Shown here in pieces: positions 48,624 to 56,901 of a DNA stretch of 64,000 nucleotides. The notes below the pieces were generated by a model. It was not told the DNA's origin and searched no databases. It worked only from the letters and a program-made list of their open reading frames with translations. The first letter of the stretch is position 1; each line of letters opens with the position of its first letter. The translations under genes and the position numbers were made by a program. The stretch is from the NCBI GenBank assembly GCA_963711495.1, contig CAVQEK010000004.1:1612001-1676000 (forward strand), in the 5' to 3' direction. Origin of the DNA: CAVQEK01 sp963711495. GTDB taxonomy: Bacteria; Bacteroidota; Bacteroidia; Cytophagales; Cyclobacteriaceae.

Positions 48624-49850
48624 ATGAATAAGAAGAAGGAAAAGTTTGGATTAAATGCCACCTGGTCGATGGCGGTAGGCGGTATGGTTGGTGGTGGTAT
48701 CTTTTCGGTTTTGGGGGTAATTATCGACACGGCGGGGCAATGGGCCTGGCTGAGTTTTGTGATTGCCGGCCTGATCGCTTTGATCTCTGCACACAGCTAT
48801 AGTCAATTGTCGATTAAATATGAAAAGAGTGGCGGCGCTTTTACATTTTTAAATGAGATCAATCGCCATGGATTGGCGGGAAGTTTATCCTGGGTTTTGA
48901 TTATGGGATATGTTCTTACTTTATCGGTTTATGCTTTCACCTTCGGGCATTATGTGGCGCATGTATTTAACTTGGGTAATTGGCTCCCGAGACTGCTGGC
49001 GTTTTCAATTATTGCGGTGTTGTCCCTGATCAATTTGAGAGGTGTAGGTGATTCGTCGAGGGTGGAAGTCATCACGGTTTGGGGTAAGCTTTTTGTATTG
49101 TTGGGATTATCATTCATCGGTTTTACGCATTGGGATCATGCCCAGCTCACTGCCGGAATTGAAGTCAGATCGTGGAATACAGCCATTGTTGGTGCGGCCA
49201 CTATTTTCATGGCTTATGAAGGATTCCAGCTTTTATCATACGATTATGAAGATATTGATAAACCCAAAAAAACATTGCCCAACGCAACGATTGGCGCTGT
49301 TATCGCTGTGATTTTCATTTATGTATTGGTTGCCGTGGGAGCAACCATGCTGGTAGGAGCCGGAACTTTGGTAAATCAGGAAGAAGTGGCACTTTCTATC
49401 GCCGGCAAAGAAGCCTTGGGCATGACGGGATTGATTTTGGTGACCATAGCTGCGGCATTTTCTACCGGTTCGGCCATCAATGCCACCTTGTTTTCCACGG
49501 CCAGATTGATGGAAAGTGTGGCACAAAAGAAAGATCTGCCAAAACTTTTAACCAAAGAAAATCAGTCCAATATAGCTTATTTTGCCATCATCATCATAGC
49601 CGGCATGTCGGCTGTACTGGCGATAATCGGATCTTTGGGTACATTGGTCGATGCGGCGAGTCTCATTTTTCTGATCACTTTCGGATCGGTAAACTATCTG
49701 GCTTTTCAACAAAAAGTAAAGTATAGGATACTGTGTCTTATAGGTGTTTTGGGATGTGCTACCGCCATTGTGCTTTCTACTTACAAACCATCCCATCCCA
49801 TTGGTTGTGATGGGCGTTTTGATCATACTGGCACTGATTGGAAGGCCTAA
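48624..49850 (+). CDS. APC family amino acid permease, C-terminus frameshifted
   Basis: 408 residues as read, an amino acid/polyamine permease of the APC superfamily. The helix 1 signature SMAVGGMVGGGIFSVLG is followed by about ten more membrane helices and the helix 6 region AYEGFQLLSYDYEDI. The last 15 residues (HPIGCDGRFDHTGTDWKA region) are out of frame. Reading on in the +1 frame gives LVVMGVLIILALIGRPNIL and a stop at 49875, exactly the expected last helix. A single-base insertion near 49790-49805 therefore truncates the final helix. It is either a real mutation or a sequence error. The substrate is unknown. Confidence 0.88.
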   Translation: MNKKKEKFGLNATWSMAVGGMVGGGIFSVLGVIIDTAGQWAWLSFVIAGLIALISAHSYSQLSIKYEKSGGAFTFLNEINRHGLAGSLSWVLIMGYVLTLSVYAFTFGHYVAHVFNLGNWLPRLLAFSIIAVLSLINLRGVGDSSRVEVITVWGKLFVLLGLSFIGFTHWDHAQLTAGIEVRSWNTAIVGAATIFMAYEGFQLLSYDYEDIDKPKKTLPNATIGAVIAVIFIYVLVAVGATMLVGAGTLVNQEEVALSIAGKEALGMTGLILVTIAAAFSTGSAINATLFSTARLMESVAQKKDLPKLLTKENQSNIAYFAIIIIAGMSAVLAIIGSLGTLVDAASLIFLITFGSVNYLAFQQKVKYRILCLIGVLGCATAIVLSTYKPSHPIGCDGRFDHTGTDWKA

Positions 49851-50094
49851 TATCCTTAGGCATATGAACCGGTAAAAATCTAGATGAGCAGTCCTGTTCA
49901 TCATGAAAGTTGCTTAAAATCCATAAGACATGACTTTTACTAATTTTATTCTGCATTAACAATGACCAGATGTGTCGTTTAGGTTTGATCCTACAAAGAA
50001 AATGGCGATCTTGAGCAAGGTGTAAATCGGAATAAACAGGTATCTGTGTTATAATTTGAAGTCTTCAATGATTCGATAAACCCAATGCCCGGCC

Positions 50095-51114
50095 ATGAAA
50101 TATTTATTAGCCATTATATTGCTGCCCGCTATCTGTACCTCAATGTCATACAGTCAGGGAAACAATGCCACCAAGCAAAATCATAATATGGAAGAATCAG
50201 TAAAAGTAGCTGCCGCCCAGATAACGCCCATTTATCTGGACAGGCAGAAAACCGTTGAAAAAGCCTGCGCCATTATTGAAGAAGCTGCCGGGCATGGTGC
50301 AAAATTGATTGTTTTTCCGGAAGTATTTATCGCAGGTTATCCTGACTGGGTATGGCTCATCCCTAACAGTAAAAGTGTGGCATTAAACAACCTTTATGTT
50401 CAGTTGGTGACAAATGCTATTGCTGTGCCGGATAATAGTACGGATCTCTTATGCAAGGCTGCGAAAAAAAATCGGATCAATATTGTGATGGGCATGAATG
50501 AGCGGAATGCTGAAAGCAGCGGCAGCAGTTTATACAATAGTCTGTTATTTATTGATGATCAGGGTAAAATAATTGGGAAGCATCGAAAATTAATTCCCAC
50601 CGGCGGCGAACGGCTTGTTTGGGCCCGGGGAGACGGAAGTACCCTGAAAGCGTATCAGACTTCCGTGGGTAAATTGGGGGGTCTCATTTGTTGGGAAAGT
50701 TATATGCCGCTGGCCAGAAATGCTCTGTATGAATGCGGGACACAAATCCTGGCTGTTCCTACCTGGGATAAAAGCCCCAATTGGCTGATTAGTATGCAGC
50801 ACATAGCCAGGGAGGGGGGCGTCTTTGTGATCAGCGCTTGTATGGCACTGTCTATGGATGACATCCCTGATACCTACGAATTCAAAAAATTATATCCTGA
50901 AGGAAGAGCATGGATCAACGCGGGAAACAGTTGTATCATTGGTCCCAACGGGAAAATATTGGCTGGTCCGTTGGAAGCTGAAGAGGGGATCCTGTATGCC
51001 GATATCAATTTAAATGATATTGTTTCTGCAAAAAGAATGTTTGATGCAGTCGGGAATTATGCAAGGCCTGATGTTTTCGATTTTGAAGTGATCACAAAAC
51101 CTGTGCATGAATAA
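50095..51114 (+). CDS. Nitrilase-superfamily carbon-nitrogen hydrolase with signal peptide
   Basis: 339 residues. The nitrilase catalytic triad is visible: Glu in IVFPEVFIAGYPDW, Lys in IGKHRKLIPTGGER and Cys in GGLICWESYMPLAR. FPEVFIAGYP and RLVWARGDG are like true nitrilases and cyanide hydratases, which convert nitriles to acids. The ATG at 50095 puts a 21-residue Sec signal (LLAIILLPAICTSMSYSQ) ahead of the catalytic domain; an alternative Met at residue 32 would give a cytosolic enzyme. Export of a nitrilase is unusual. Confidence 0.87.
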   Translation: MKYLLAIILLPAICTSMSYSQGNNATKQNHNMEESVKVAAAQITPIYLDRQKTVEKACAIIEEAAGHGAKLIVFPEVFIAGYPDWVWLIPNSKSVALNNLYVQLVTNAIAVPDNSTDLLCKAAKKNRINIVMGMNERNAESSGSSLYNSLLFIDDQGKIIGKHRKLIPTGGERLVWARGDGSTLKAYQTSVGKLGGLICWESYMPLARNALYECGTQILAVPTWDKSPNWLISMQHIAREGGVFVISACMALSMDDIPDTYEFKKLYPEGRAWINAGNSCIIGPNGKILAGPLEAEEGILYADINLNDIVSAKRMFDAVGNYARPDVFDFEVITKPVHE

Positions 51115-51245
51115 AGTTGCAGAATGCAAATTGTCAGTAAGGCGATCAATCTGACAAGGGCAAATTTGATCGAGGCAATGCACCTCACGATGTATATTGC
51201 GCCGATCAAAAATAAACCCATAAAGAGAACATAATATTTCAGGAG

Positions 51246-51908
51246 ATGAAAATCAATGCAATCATTACCGGAGCAACGGGCATGGTCGGCGAAGGCGCGC
51301 TGCACGAATGCCTCAGCCATCCTGACGTCGATTCGGTGCTGGTCATCAACCGGAGACCGTGCAATACAGTTCACGCTAAATTAAAAGAGATCGTCCATGA
51401 TGATTTTTTTAATTTTACCAGCATCACCGATCAGATGAAAAACTACAATGCCTGCTTTTTTTGTCTGGGCGTGTCCTCCGTAGGCATGAAGGAAGGACAG
51501 TACCATCGGATCACCCACGATATCACCCTGGCCATGGCCAATACTTTGGTAAAGCTCAATCCCGGCATGGTATTTTGTTATGTTTCAGGCGCCGGTACGG
51601 ATAGTTCGGAAAAAGGGCGCAGCATGTGGGCAAGGGTGAAAGGGAAAACCGAGAATGACCTGTTGCAACTACCGTTCAGGGGCGCTTACATGTTTCGGCC
51701 TGGATATATACAGCCCACCAAAGGCCTGAAAAATGCCTACAGGATTTACAAAGTACTTGCCCCACTTTATCCATTGTGGAAGTTGCTATTCCCCGGTTAT
51801 GTATCCACCCTCCGGGAAATTGGAATCGCCATGATCCACACCGTAACCAAAGGATACGACAAACATATTCTGGAAGTGCCGGATATTGTGAAACTGGCGA
51901 ATTCATGA
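51246..51908 (+). CDS. NAD(P)-binding Rossmann-fold epimerase/short-chain-like protein
   Basis: 220 residues. The N-terminal dinucleotide-binding motif is TGATGMVGEGALHECL. CFFCLGVSSVGMKE and FCYVSGAGTDSSEKGRSMW follow, with YMFRPGYIQP near the C-terminus. This is the atypical short-chain family close to HTATIP2-like and NAD-dependent epimerase proteins. A classic YxxxK is not seen, so it may be a binding or sensor protein rather than an enzyme. AGGAG lies directly before the ATG, too close for an ideal ribosome binding site. Last gene before the CRISPR array. Confidence 0.85.
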   Translation: MKINAIITGATGMVGEGALHECLSHPDVDSVLVINRRPCNTVHAKLKEIVHDDFFNFTSITDQMKNYNACFFCLGVSSVGMKEGQYHRITHDITLAMANTLVKLNPGMVFCYVSGAGTDSSEKGRSMWARVKGKTENDLLQLPFRGAYMFRPGYIQPTKGLKNAYRIYKVLAPLYPLWKLLFPGYVSTLREIGIAMIHTVTKGYDKHILEVPDIVKLANS

Positions 51909-51927
51909 CTTGAAATGTATACGTGAA

Positions 51928-54205
51928 AAGCGGGCTTGATACCGAAAAGGAAGTAACGATATTTGAGCAATTTTTCATAGAGTTTCCTCATTTGTTGTGG
52001 TTTGATACCGAAAAGGAAGTAACGATATTGCAATTCAGTTGTAGATTATCTGACTTGGGTTGTGGTTTGATACCGAAAAGGAAGTAACGATATTTGCTTT
52101 TCCATTCGTAATGCTCTGATACTGGTTGTGGTTTGATACCGAAAAGGAAGTAACGATATTTTATAAGTCTGTAGATATACAGACCGAAGGTTGTGGTTTG
52201 ATACCGAAAAGGAAGTAACGATATTAAATCTAATCTTTGATCCATAGGGATCGATTGTTGTGGTTTGATACCGAAAAGGAAGTAACGATATTACATCGCA
52301 CCACATTGATCAAAGCGGAGCTATAGTTGTGGTTTGATACCGAAAAGGAAGTAACGATATTAATGTACAAGTGATGATACGTATGCATATCGTTGTGGTT
52401 TGATACCGAAAAGGAAGTAACGATATTAATGACTATTGTGATGAATTATGACATTTTGTTGTGGTTTGATACCGAAAAGGAAGTAACGATATTATAGGCA
52501 CTGAATGACGGATTCATGGTACTTATCGTTGTGGTTTGATACCGAAAAGGAAGTAACGATATTATCAACGATATACGATGGTGAATCGGACAATATGTTG
52601 TGGTTTGATACCGAAAAGGAAGTAACGATATTTCCATAATTAGGTTTACTGAAACGTTACGATTGTTGTGGTTTGATACCGAAAAGGAAGTAACGATATT
52701 CACTTGTATATGATTCAATACTATTGTTGTGGTTTGATACCGAAAAGGAAGTAACGATATTTAACTAAGGGATTTATGATAGCTCGTAGGATGTTGTGGT
52801 TTGATACCGAAAAGGAAGTAACGATATTATTGTCTGGTATCATATTGCATAAGCATGTGTTGTGGTTTGATACCGAAAAGGAAGTAACGATATTATATAA
52901 TGCGATTGGCAGTGCCCCCTAATGTTGTGGTTTGATACCGAAAGGAAGTAACGATATTAATCAATGATCAACTTTATGAATAGATAGGTTGTGGTTTGAT
53001 ACCGAAAAGGAAGTAACGATATTGATGTCAAAGAAGTCTATTCCATATTGACTGCGTTGTGGTTTGATACCGAAAAGGAAGTAACGATATTCTGCCATTC
53101 TCTATTCTTTCTACAATTCCGTTGTGGTTTGATACCGAAAAGGAAGTAACGATATTAATAATTCCCCTTATAATACTGCTTTGTTGGTTGTGGTTTGATA
53201 CCGAAAAGGAAGTAACGATATTCTGGTAGTAGTCACAATCATGTCGCGGCCTGTTGTGGTTTGATACCGAAAAGGAAGTAACGATATTCCGAAAGGTCAT
53301 CCTCAAGAAGTAATGAGAGTTGTGGTTTGATACCGAAAAGGAAGTAACGATATTGTTAGGCTTCATTGCCTTTATTCCTCTTTTGTTGTGGTTTGATACC
53401 GAAAAGGAAGTAACGATATTAAACCCCCTTGTGAGAACTTGTCAATGACAGTTGTGGTTTGATACCGAAAAGGAAGTAACGATATTTATATACTTTGTAA
53501 TAAGTCGGTGAGTGCTGTTGTGGTTTGATACCGAAAAGGAAGTAACGATATTCATCGGGCTGAGCGACCGCTTCTTGATCTAGTTGTGGTTTGATACCGA
53601 AAAGGAAGTAACGATATTGGAATGGCTATAATGGGAATGCCGCTACTGGTTGTGGTTTGATACCGAAAAGGAAGTAACGATATTAAAAAGTAACTACGGG
53701 TGGTCCAAATGCTGGTTGTGGTTTGATACCGAAAAGGAAGTAACGATATTACGTTTTAAACAAAAGACATACCGACCACAGTTGTGGTTTGATACCGAAA
53801 AGGAAGTAACGATATTAAGTACCGTAACCAACCTCCGGGCATCGTAGTTGTGGTTTGATACCGAAAAGGAAGTAACGATATTAAATACTGTAATCAACTT
53901 TGGAATCTGTTGTGGTTTGATACCGAAAAGGAAGTAACGATATTTGAAAGAATGCGAACTATTACATCATACGTTGTGGTTTGATACCGAAAAGGAAGTA
54001 ACGATATTTTTTTTGTTCAATGTCAAGAACTTTACAGTTGTGGTTTGATACCGAAAAGGAAGTAACGATATTACAAGGATCAACGACATCGACGGCTATA
54101 TCGTTGTGGTTTGATACCGAAAAGGAAGTAACGATATTGCATCTGACGCGGGAACCCTTTTACATACATGTTGTGGTTTGATACCGAAAAGGAAGTAACG
54201 ATATT
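51928..54205 (+). CRISPR. Type II-C CRISPR array, 35 repeats and 34 spacers
   Basis: Repeats are 36 bp, beginning GTTGTGGTTTGATACC and ending GGAAGTAACGATATT, with spacers of 29-31 bp. I counted 35 repeats from 51928 to 54205. The first (51928-51963) is degenerate in its first nine bases, while its remaining bases match. Repeat 16 (52924-52958) lacks one A in the AAAA run. All other copies I read are identical. Spacers differ from each other. The plus strand is taken as the crRNA strand because the repeat 5' end can pair with the candidate tracrRNA that follows. cas2, cas1 and cas9 lie to the right on the minus strand. Confidence 0.98.
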
Positions 54206-54308
54206 AGTTGGTGTGATAACCTTCTGATAATCCAGTCTTTACCACAATTTCAGCAAAGAAAAAATCGTTAAAAAAAGCCTTTATTCTTACGAGTGAAGGC
54301 ATTTTTTA
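54206..54308 (+). ncRNA. Candidate tracrRNA directly after the array
   Basis: ACCACAAT at 54241-54248 is complementary to the first eight repeat bases GTTGTGGT, counting one G-U pair, as expected for the lower stem of a crRNA:tracrRNA duplex. Upstream, GATAACCTTC (54215-54224) can pair imperfectly with the repeat 3' half. Downstream follows an A-rich stretch and then a strong hairpin with T-tract at 54277-54308. Position, order (anti-repeat, body, terminator) and strand match type II tracrRNAs. No separate promoter was recognised, so it may be made by read-through from the array. The 5' end is not fixed by the sequence. Confidence 0.65.
54277..54308. terminator. Bidirectional terminator between tracrRNA and cas2
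   Basis: A 10-bp stem, GCCTTTATTC (54277-54286) with GAGTGAAGGC (54291-54300), two G-U pairs and a 4-nt loop, has TTTTTT on the plus side and a run of seven A before it. It can therefore stop both the plus-strand tracrRNA and the minus-strand cas2 transcript, whose stop codon is at 54325. Confidence 0.85.
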
Positions 54309-54324
54309 TGCCTTAAAACCAGAG

Positions 54325-54663
54325 TCAGAACAATTCGAGTTGGGCCAGGGGCGGGGGCGGGGGCTGGCTTTTTTTACCCCAGAAATTGATCATGTTGCCA
54401 TATTGTTTGTCGGTGATCTGCAAAATACTCACCTGACCTTTCGGTGGCAGTATTTTTTTCACCCGTTTGATGTGCACATCAGCACTTTCGCGACTAGCGC
54501 AATGCCTGGCGTAAACGGAGAATTGTACCATGGTGAAACCGTCTTTTTGAAGGCGTTTTCTGAAATCACTATAAGCCCGCCGCTCCGGCTTGGTAACGAC
54601 CGGCAAATCAAAAAATACAAATAGCCACATGATCCGGTAAGCGTTTAAAGCGTTTTGTTCCAT
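54325..54663 (-). CDS. cas2: CRISPR-associated endonuclease Cas2
   Basis: 112 residues, typical Cas2. MWLFVFFDLPVVTKPERRAY holds the first strand and the conserved Asp of the ferredoxin fold. FRKRLQKDGFTMVQFSVYAR and QVSILQITDKQYGNMINFWG complete it. The C-terminus carries a proline run (QPPPPPLAQLELF), as in other Bacteroidota type II-C Cas2 proteins. Cas2 dimers bridge two Cas1 dimers during spacer integration. Unusually, 2.2 kb with a foreign nuclease gene and palindromic repeats separate it from cas1. Confidence 0.95.
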   Translation of the reverse strand: MEQNALNAYRIMWLFVFFDLPVVTKPERRAYSDFRKRLQKDGFTMVQFSVYARHCASRESADVHIKRVKKILPPKGQVSILQITDKQYGNMINFWGKKSQPPPPPLAQLELF

Positions 54664-54746
54664 GTTTTTACATCAGTAGAAGCAGTATGCTTTCAATAAA
54701 TCTCCATAAAAAGGGGGACAACTATTTCTAAAGGCAGCGTCATAAT

Positions 54747-54852
54747 CCCCCTTAGAAAAGGGGGACTAAGGGGGTTGTGCCGGTTGGTTGTACCATGACA
54801 ATAGTGTGCCTTGAACAATGACAACCCCCTAACCCCCTTTGTTAAGGGGGAA
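54747..54852. repeat. Palindromic MITE-like element, single copy A
   Basis: About 105 bp. The outer arms are CCCCCTTA (54747 on) and TAAGGGGG (54843-54850); the inner arms are AAGGGGGTTGT and ACAACCCCCT. The interior contains GCCGGTTGGTTGTACCATGA. Five further copies at 55503-56684 share the arms and interior. It lies between cas2 and the DUF559 gene. Short frames with SPLTKGVRG across it are a by-product of the arms. Confidence 0.85.
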
Positions 54853-55036
54853 TCCATTTCGGATGATTTGAGGTTAATGTGCTTCTCGTCAATCACATTA
54901 GTAATTTGAACATTTCACGATCTGTGTTACTTGAATTGATTTTGTTATGGTAGAAAATAAGCCATCGACTAACTCGAATAGAAGAAAACATATTGCGACC
55001 TCCCATAATTTGGATGTTAATTCATTCTTCATGGCA

Positions 55037-55405
55037 TTATTTGCTTTCAAAGTCATCAATCCAATCTTCAATTGTTTCCAGGACGTATCCGATATTTTTC
55101 TTTACATCGATGTCGTCGAAACGCAATACCGTGATCCCAATTTTATTTAAATAATTGTCTTTTTTCTGATCCTTGGCAACGGCATCCTCATGGTCGTGGC
55201 TTTCGCCGTCGATTTCAATCGCTAATCTGAGTTTGCTGCAATAAAAATCAACAATAAAATCACCGATTGGCTTTTGCCTCATGAATTGATAATTGCGCAA
55301 TTGACGGGCCTTCAGTTCATTCCATAGGAGTACTTCAGATAATGTACTTTTATTCCTTAAATGCCTTGCCAGATGCTTTAATTTGTAATTGTAATGAATC
55401 TTCAT
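55037..55405 (-). CDS. DUF559 endonuclease-domain protein (Vsr-like fold)
   Basis: 122 residues filling one DUF559 domain, related to very-short-patch repair endonucleases (PD-(D/E)XK fold). Landmarks are ARHLRNKSTLSEVLLWNELK, RNYQFMRQKPIGDFIVDFYC, the active-site stretch LAIEIDGESHDHEDAV and VLRFDDIDVKKN. The Asp in GDFIVDF and the Glu in IEIDGE are likely metal ligands. It is flanked on both sides by the palindromic elements (54747 and 55503), inside the cas1-cas2 interval. This suggests an invading selfish unit rather than a Cas protein. Its activity is not known. Confidence 0.85.
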   Translation of the reverse strand: MKIHYNYKLKHLARHLRNKSTLSEVLLWNELKARQLRNYQFMRQKPIGDFIVDFYCSKLRLAIEIDGESHDHEDAVAKDQKKDNYLNKIGITVLRFDDIDVKKNIGYVLETIEDWIDDFESK

Positions 55406-55480
55406 CGAAATATTTTTTTATCTTTTGTATTTCAGTAATAAATGATCTAAAGGATATGGCATCTATCACTCATTTAAGGG

Positions 55481-56688
55481 TTGAATTTAGCAGCGTCATA
55501 ATCCCCCTTAGAAAAGTGAGACAAAGGGGGTTGTGCCGGTTGGTTGTACTATGACAATAGCAAATCCTGAATGATGACAACCCCCTAACCCCCTTTATTA
55601 AGGGGGAATTTATAGCAGACAGATTTGGGATTGCTGATTTAGTCGAACCTGCTGTGCCTAAAAAAAGCTTCATATTTTCCTGATGTTCTTTTTTGCTTTT
55701 GCAATTCACATTCATGTTCCTCAAGAGCTGACTTTTTTCAATGGGTTGCTTGAATTTAGCAGTGTCATAATCCCCCTTAGAAAAGTGAGACAAAGGGGGT
55801 TGTGCCGGTTGGTTGTACTATGACAATAGCAAATCCTGAACGATGACAACCCCCTAACCCCCTTTATTAAGGGGGAATTTATAGCAGACAGATTTGGGAT
55901 TGCTGATTTAGTCGAACCTGCTGTGCCTAAAAAAAGCTTCATATTTTCCTGATGTTCTTTTTTGCTTTTGCAATTCACATTCATGTTCCTCAAGAGCTGA
56001 CTTTTTTCAATGGGTTGCTTGAATTTAGCAGCGTCATAATCCCCCTTAGAAAAGGGGGACTAAGGGGGTTGTGCCGGTTGGTTGTACTATGACAATAGCA
56101 AATCCTGAATGATGAAAACCCCCTAACCCCCTTTATTAAGGGGGAATTTATAGCAGACAGATTTGGGATTGCTGATTTAGTCGAACCTGCTGTGCCTAAA
56201 AAAAGCTTCATATTTTCCTGATGTTCTTTTTTGCTTTTGCAATTCACATTCATGTTCCTCAAGAGCTGACTTTTTTCAATGGGTTGCTTGAATTTAGCAG
56301 CGTCATAATCCCCCTTAGAAAAGGGGGACTAAGGGGGTTGTGCCGGTTGGTTGTACTATGACAATAGCAAATCCTGAATGATGACAACCCCCTAACCCCC
56401 TTTATTAAGGGGGAATTTATAGCAGACAGATTTGGGATTGCTGATTTAGTCGAACCTGCTGTGCCTAAAAAAAGCTTCATATTTTCCTGATGTTCTTTTT
56501 TGCTTTTGCAATTCACATTCATGTTCCTCAAGAGCTGACTTTTTTCAATGGGTTGCTTGAATTTAGCAGCGTCATAATCCCCCTTAGAAAAGGGGGATTA
56601 AGGGGGTTGTGCCGGTTGGTTGTACTATGACAATAGCAAATCCTGAACGATGAAAACCCCCTAACCCCCTTTATTAAGGGGGAATTTA
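55481..56688. repeat. Tandem array of five palindromic units with 269-bp period
   Basis: The CCCCC-arm starts recur at 55503, 55772, 56041, 56310 and 56579, exactly 269 bp apart. Each unit has the same palindrome as copy A plus a constant spacer (GATTTGGGATTGCTGATTTA at its left end). Units differ by few bases, for example GAAAAGTGAGACAAAGG versus GAAAAGGGGGACTAAGG, so expansion was recent. The last copy ends in a different flank, TTATTTCGGATGATT, similar to the flank of copy A (CATTTCGGATGATT). Recurrent 90-residue frames here are repeat artefacts. Confidence 0.9.
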
Positions 56689-56774
56689 TTTCGGATGATT
56701 CAGGGCCGTTATACTTCGAGTCAATCATAACGATGAAATTGAGATGAATTGCCAACATTAATCCTTACGAAATA

Positions 56775-56799
56775 AACCTGCCTGGCCGTCAGGCAGGTT
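56775..56799. repeat. Short perfect palindrome downstream of cas1, with a remnant of the larger element
   Basis: Ten-base arms AACCTGCCTG and CAGGCAGGTT with a 5-nt loop. On the minus strand, TTTATTT follows the hairpin, so it could act as a weak terminator for cas1, whose stop is 103 bp away. Just to the right, CTCTTTATTAAGGGGGAA (56809-56826) is a truncated end of the palindromic element. Confidence 0.7.
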
Positions 56800-56901
56800 C
56801 GGAAACGGCTCTTTATTAAGGGGGAATGCATCGGTAGGGTTTCATTGGTAATATGCTTCATACTGCACATGTTGAAAATTAAACTGATAACGTCATGAAA
56901 T

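Noticed and set aside
51928..54205. Several 60-110-residue frames with recurring NIVTSFSVSNHN or WFDTEKEVTIL peptides
   Set aside because: They are translations of the CRISPR repeat itself and have no independent coding support.
54206..54250. A further, strongly degenerate CRISPR repeat after the last one
   Set aside because: The similarity is complementary, not direct: ACCACAAT pairs with the repeat start, so it is an anti-repeat of a tracrRNA.
54693..56758. A series of 67-107-residue frames containing SPLIKGVRG and NPLSPPFLRGIM
   Set aside because: They follow the palindrome arms and recur every 269 bp; the frames are by-products of the repeat, with no start signals or family.
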